From NCBI GenBank assembly GCA_023247875.1, contig JAHFFQ010000068.1, forward strand, positions 1-7,729: a DNA stretch of 7,729 nucleotides, written 5' to 3'. The notes under the pieces were generated by a model that did not search any database, had not been told where the DNA came from, and saw only the letters and a list, made by a program, of their open reading frames with translations. The stretch comes from Candidatus Omnitrophota bacterium. Lineage in GTDB: Bacteria > Omnitrophota > Gorgyraeia > Gygaellales > Profunditerraquicolaceae. The translations under genes and the position numbers were made by a program. The number at the start of each line of letters is the position of its first letter. Positions within the stretch are counted from its first letter, which is position 1. Below, piece after piece: positions 6,277-7,729 of the stretch.

Positions 6277-6865
6277 CGATCATGATTTTCAGATTTGGAA
6301 TACCGACGTGGAGGAGTTACAACTTAATAAAGTCCTCAAATTAGCTTTCGAGCAAGAGTTCCGTTGGGGGAATAATGCAAGTGAGTTTTTCTATCAGCAT
6401 TACGATGTCGGGTTATTCTATGACCTCAATAAATATTGGAGCGTAGGTGGTGGATACCGGTATGTCCTTAACAAAAGCAAAGGTAAATTCTTGGTAGAAA
6501 ATGAGCCTTATGTCGTAGCCACCTTTGCCAGCCAATTTGCCGGATTTAAATATGATGACCGCAGCCGGTTTGAATATAACCATTTTGATTATAAAGATGA
6601 TACCTGGCGATACCGCAATAAGCTTACTATTAAGTCGCCCTGGAAGTTTACGGGGCTAGCGATCCAGCCGTTTATCTCCGATGAAATATTCATCCTTATT
6701 GATGACGGCCAGAGGTTAAATGAGAATAGGGCATATGCCGGTCTTGCCTTCAACATAACCAAGAATCTAAAAGGGGAAATTTATTACATGCTCAGGAGTA
6801 CAAAAAGCTCAAATATATGGACAGAGGCCAATGTCTTGGGAACTAAACTAAAGATCAGTTTCTAA
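6209..6865 (+). CDS. DUF2490-like outer-membrane beta-barrel protein
   Basis: Predicted exported outer-membrane protein, 218 aa. The signal peptide is MKKTITIVMGIVLFLTAKLYA, with cleavage expected after residue 21. The mature part shows alternating amphipathic strands rich in Tyr, Trp and Phe, with barrel-like patches such as YWSVGGGYRY, DRSRFEYNHF and WRYRNKLTIKSP, then a strand ending LKISF. A C-terminal Phe is the typical BAM-recognised signature. Layout and length resemble DUF2490, a family without settled function. The ATG at 6209 is preferred over the one at 6206 because AAAGGAGG then lies about 4 nt upstream rather than 1. It follows phoR and a candidate Pho box and precedes pstS, which suggests a role in phosphate uptake across the outer membrane, for example as a starvation-induced channel. 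That role is inference; a barrel of this size could also be non-porin. Confidence 0.82.
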   Translation: MKKTITIVMGIVLFLTAKLYAYDDHDFQIWNTDVEELQLNKVLKLAFEQEFRWGNNASEFFYQHYDVGLFYDLNKYWSVGGGYRYVLNKSKGKFLVENEPYVVATFASQFAGFKYDDRSRFEYNHFDYKDDTWRYRNKLTIKSPWKFTGLAIQPFISDEIFILIDDGQRLNENRAYAGLAFNITKNLKGEIYYMLRSTKSSNIWTEANVLGTKLKISF

Positions 6866-6868
6866 GAT

Positions 6869-6920
6869 TTTACACAGATTTAACATGCGCTTAACAGGAA
6901 TATAATATAAATAATATAAT
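6869..6920 (+). promoter_or_regulatory. Pho box and promoter of pstS
   Basis: Three hexamers at exact 11-bp steps, TTTACA (6869), TTAACA (6880) and TTAACA (6891), match the Bacillus-type PhoP consensus TTWACA with 5-bp gaps. A consensus -10 TATAAT follows at 6901-6906, 4 nt after the last hexamer. A second TATAAT at 6915-6920 lies 18 bp beyond the last TTAACA, which could then act as a -35. The A+T-rich tract ends before the strong pstS ribosome site AAGGAGG (6935-6941). No terminator is visible between the barrel gene and this promoter, so pstS may also receive read-through. Confidence 0.72.
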
Positions 6921-6947
6921 ATTAAGTAACTGACAAGGAGGAGTAAG

Positions 6948-7729
6948 ATGCTAAAGAAACTGGTTATCATTTTATCCATTCTTATGTTTGGAGCTTTTGC
7001 CTTTGCCGGAAATAACAAGAATTCCATCCAGATGAAGGGTTCGGATACCATGGTCAACCTGTGCCAAAGCTGGGCGGAGAAATATATGGAGAATAATCCG
7101 GGAGCCTTTATCGCGGTAACCGGTGGCGGTTCAGGGACAGGCCTATCCAGCCTGATCAGCGGGACCTGCGACATTGCCGCCAGCTCAAGGAACATCAAGG
7201 ACAAAGAGATCGCCCTGGCAAAACAGAAGGGGATCAACCCTTATGAAATAAAAGTAGCCCTTGACGGCCTGGCAGTGGTGGTTAACCCGCAAAACCCGGT
7301 AAGCTCGCTTACCCTTGACCAGCTGGCAGGCATATTCACCGGCAAGGTTTCCAACTGGAAGGAGGTCGGAGGAAAGGACCAGAAAATAGTCATTCTCTCC
7401 CGCGAGGTTAATTCCGGAACGCATGTTTATTTTAAGGAGCATGTTTTAAGGAGGAATAACCCTGACAGCCGGGAGGAATTTGCGCCGCAAGCCCTGCTTT
7501 TGTCCTCTTCGCAGGCGATCGCCGATGAAGTGGCGGGAAATCCGGCGGCAATAGGTTATTACGGCATGGGTTATATCTCCGATAAGCAAAAAGCCATTGC
7601 CGTGGCCAAAGAGAGCCAATCCCAATATGTAAGCCCGACAATAGATAATGTTTTAAGTGGGAAATACCCTATATCCAGGCCGCTTTTTCTGTATACTAAC
7701 GGAGAGCCCCAGGGGCTGGTCAAGAAATT
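6948..7729 (+). CDS. pstS: PstS, periplasmic phosphate-binding protein of the Pst ABC transporter (3' truncated)
   Basis: Captures inorganic phosphate in the periplasm for the PstCAB permease. 260 codons are visible and the frame is open at the right edge; family members of this type have about 270-290 residues, so little is missing. The signal peptide MLKKLVIILSILMFGAFAFA is expected to be cleaved after residue 20. No lipobox Cys is present, so the protein should be soluble. Ligand-contact segments are recognisable: GSDTM (31-35), GGGSGTG (59-65), ASSR (78-81) and REVNSGT (152-158). LTLDQLAGIFTGKVSNWKEVGG (121-142) is the typical PstS hinge-side motif, and AIGYYGMGYI follows at 201-210. The ATG is fixed by AAGGAGG 6 nt upstream. 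The upstream 11-bp TTWACA boxes suggest PhoB/PhoP induction. pstC, pstA and pstB are expected to the right but cannot be seen. Confidence 0.95.
   Translation, partial: MLKKLVIILSILMFGAFAFAGNNKNSIQMKGSDTMVNLCQSWAEKYMENNPGAFIAVTGGGSGTGLSSLISGTCDIAASSRNIKDKEIALAKQKGINPYEIKVALDGLAVVVNPQNPVSSLTLDQLAGIFTGKVSNWKEVGGKDQKIVILSREVNSGTHVYFKEHVLRRNNPDSREEFAPQALLLSSSQAIADEVAGNPAAIGYYGMGYISDKQKAIAVAKESQSQYVSPTIDNVLSGKYPISRPLFLYTNGEPQGLVKK

Noticed and set aside
6901..6925. A+T-rich tract before pstS as an inverted repeat
   Set aside because: It is better explained as overlapping -10 elements and low-complexity TA repeats; the apparent symmetry is imperfect.
6848..7641. Minus-strand open frames opposite pstS
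   Set aside because: The plus strand encodes a clear PstS with signal peptide and ligand motifs; the antisense products are compositionally odd and lack ribosome sites of note.
1..7729. CRISPR array, tRNA or rRNA gene, transposase or prophage genes
   Set aside because: No regularly spaced repeat array, cloverleaf, rRNA-like segment or transposase motif was seen; coding density of recognised genes leaves little room.

Overview
The window reads left to right on the + strand and looks like ordinary chromosome from a Gram-negative-type, probably anaerobic, uncultivated bacterium. The Gram-negative cell plan is inferred from a predicted outer-membrane beta-barrel ending in Phe and from a PstS with a cleavable, non-lipoprotein signal peptide. 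Anaerobic habit is only hinted at by a QueG-like protein with two [4Fe-4S] clusters. A complex 76-nt palindrome and the gene style make a lineage such as Omnitrophota conceivable, but this is a weak guess and nothing here fixes the taxonomy.

Region 1 (1-1741): the C-terminal half of mnmG (tRNA wobble-uridine modification) overlaps a short QueG-like iron-sulfur protein gene. The last 13 codons and the stop of that gene lie inside a symmetric 76-nt imperfect palindrome (1666-1741) that looks like a REP/MITE-type insertion. The palindrome ends 9 nt before the next start codon.

Region 2 (1751-5970): a compact phosphate-control cluster. It holds a PhoB/PhoP-type response regulator, a Pit-family phosphate permease, a PhoU-like (DUF47) protein and a PhoR-type histidine kinase (TM, extracytoplasmic domain, TM, HAMP, PAS, HisKA, HATPase). 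Regulator and kinase are separated by the permease and PhoU-like genes. A 94-nt spacer before the PhoU-like gene is packed with competing hairpins.

Region 3 (5971-7729): a likely Pho-regulated output region. Two intergenic stretches each carry TTWACA-like hexamers at exact 11-bp intervals (four at 6043-6081, three at 6869-6896), each followed by a -10 element. This is the layout of Bacillus-type PhoP boxes. The first precedes a possible 49-codon leader ORF with a near-perfect Shine-Dalgarno and a DUF2490-like outer-membrane barrel gene. The second precedes pstS, which runs off the right edge.

Together the cluster suggests the following model: PhoR and the PhoU-like protein sense phosphate status, the regulator binds the 11-bp boxes, and starvation induces an outer-membrane barrel plus high-affinity uptake through PstS, while Pit gives low-affinity uptake. 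Regulation and the barrel's role are inference. The enzyme and transporter families are well supported by motifs.
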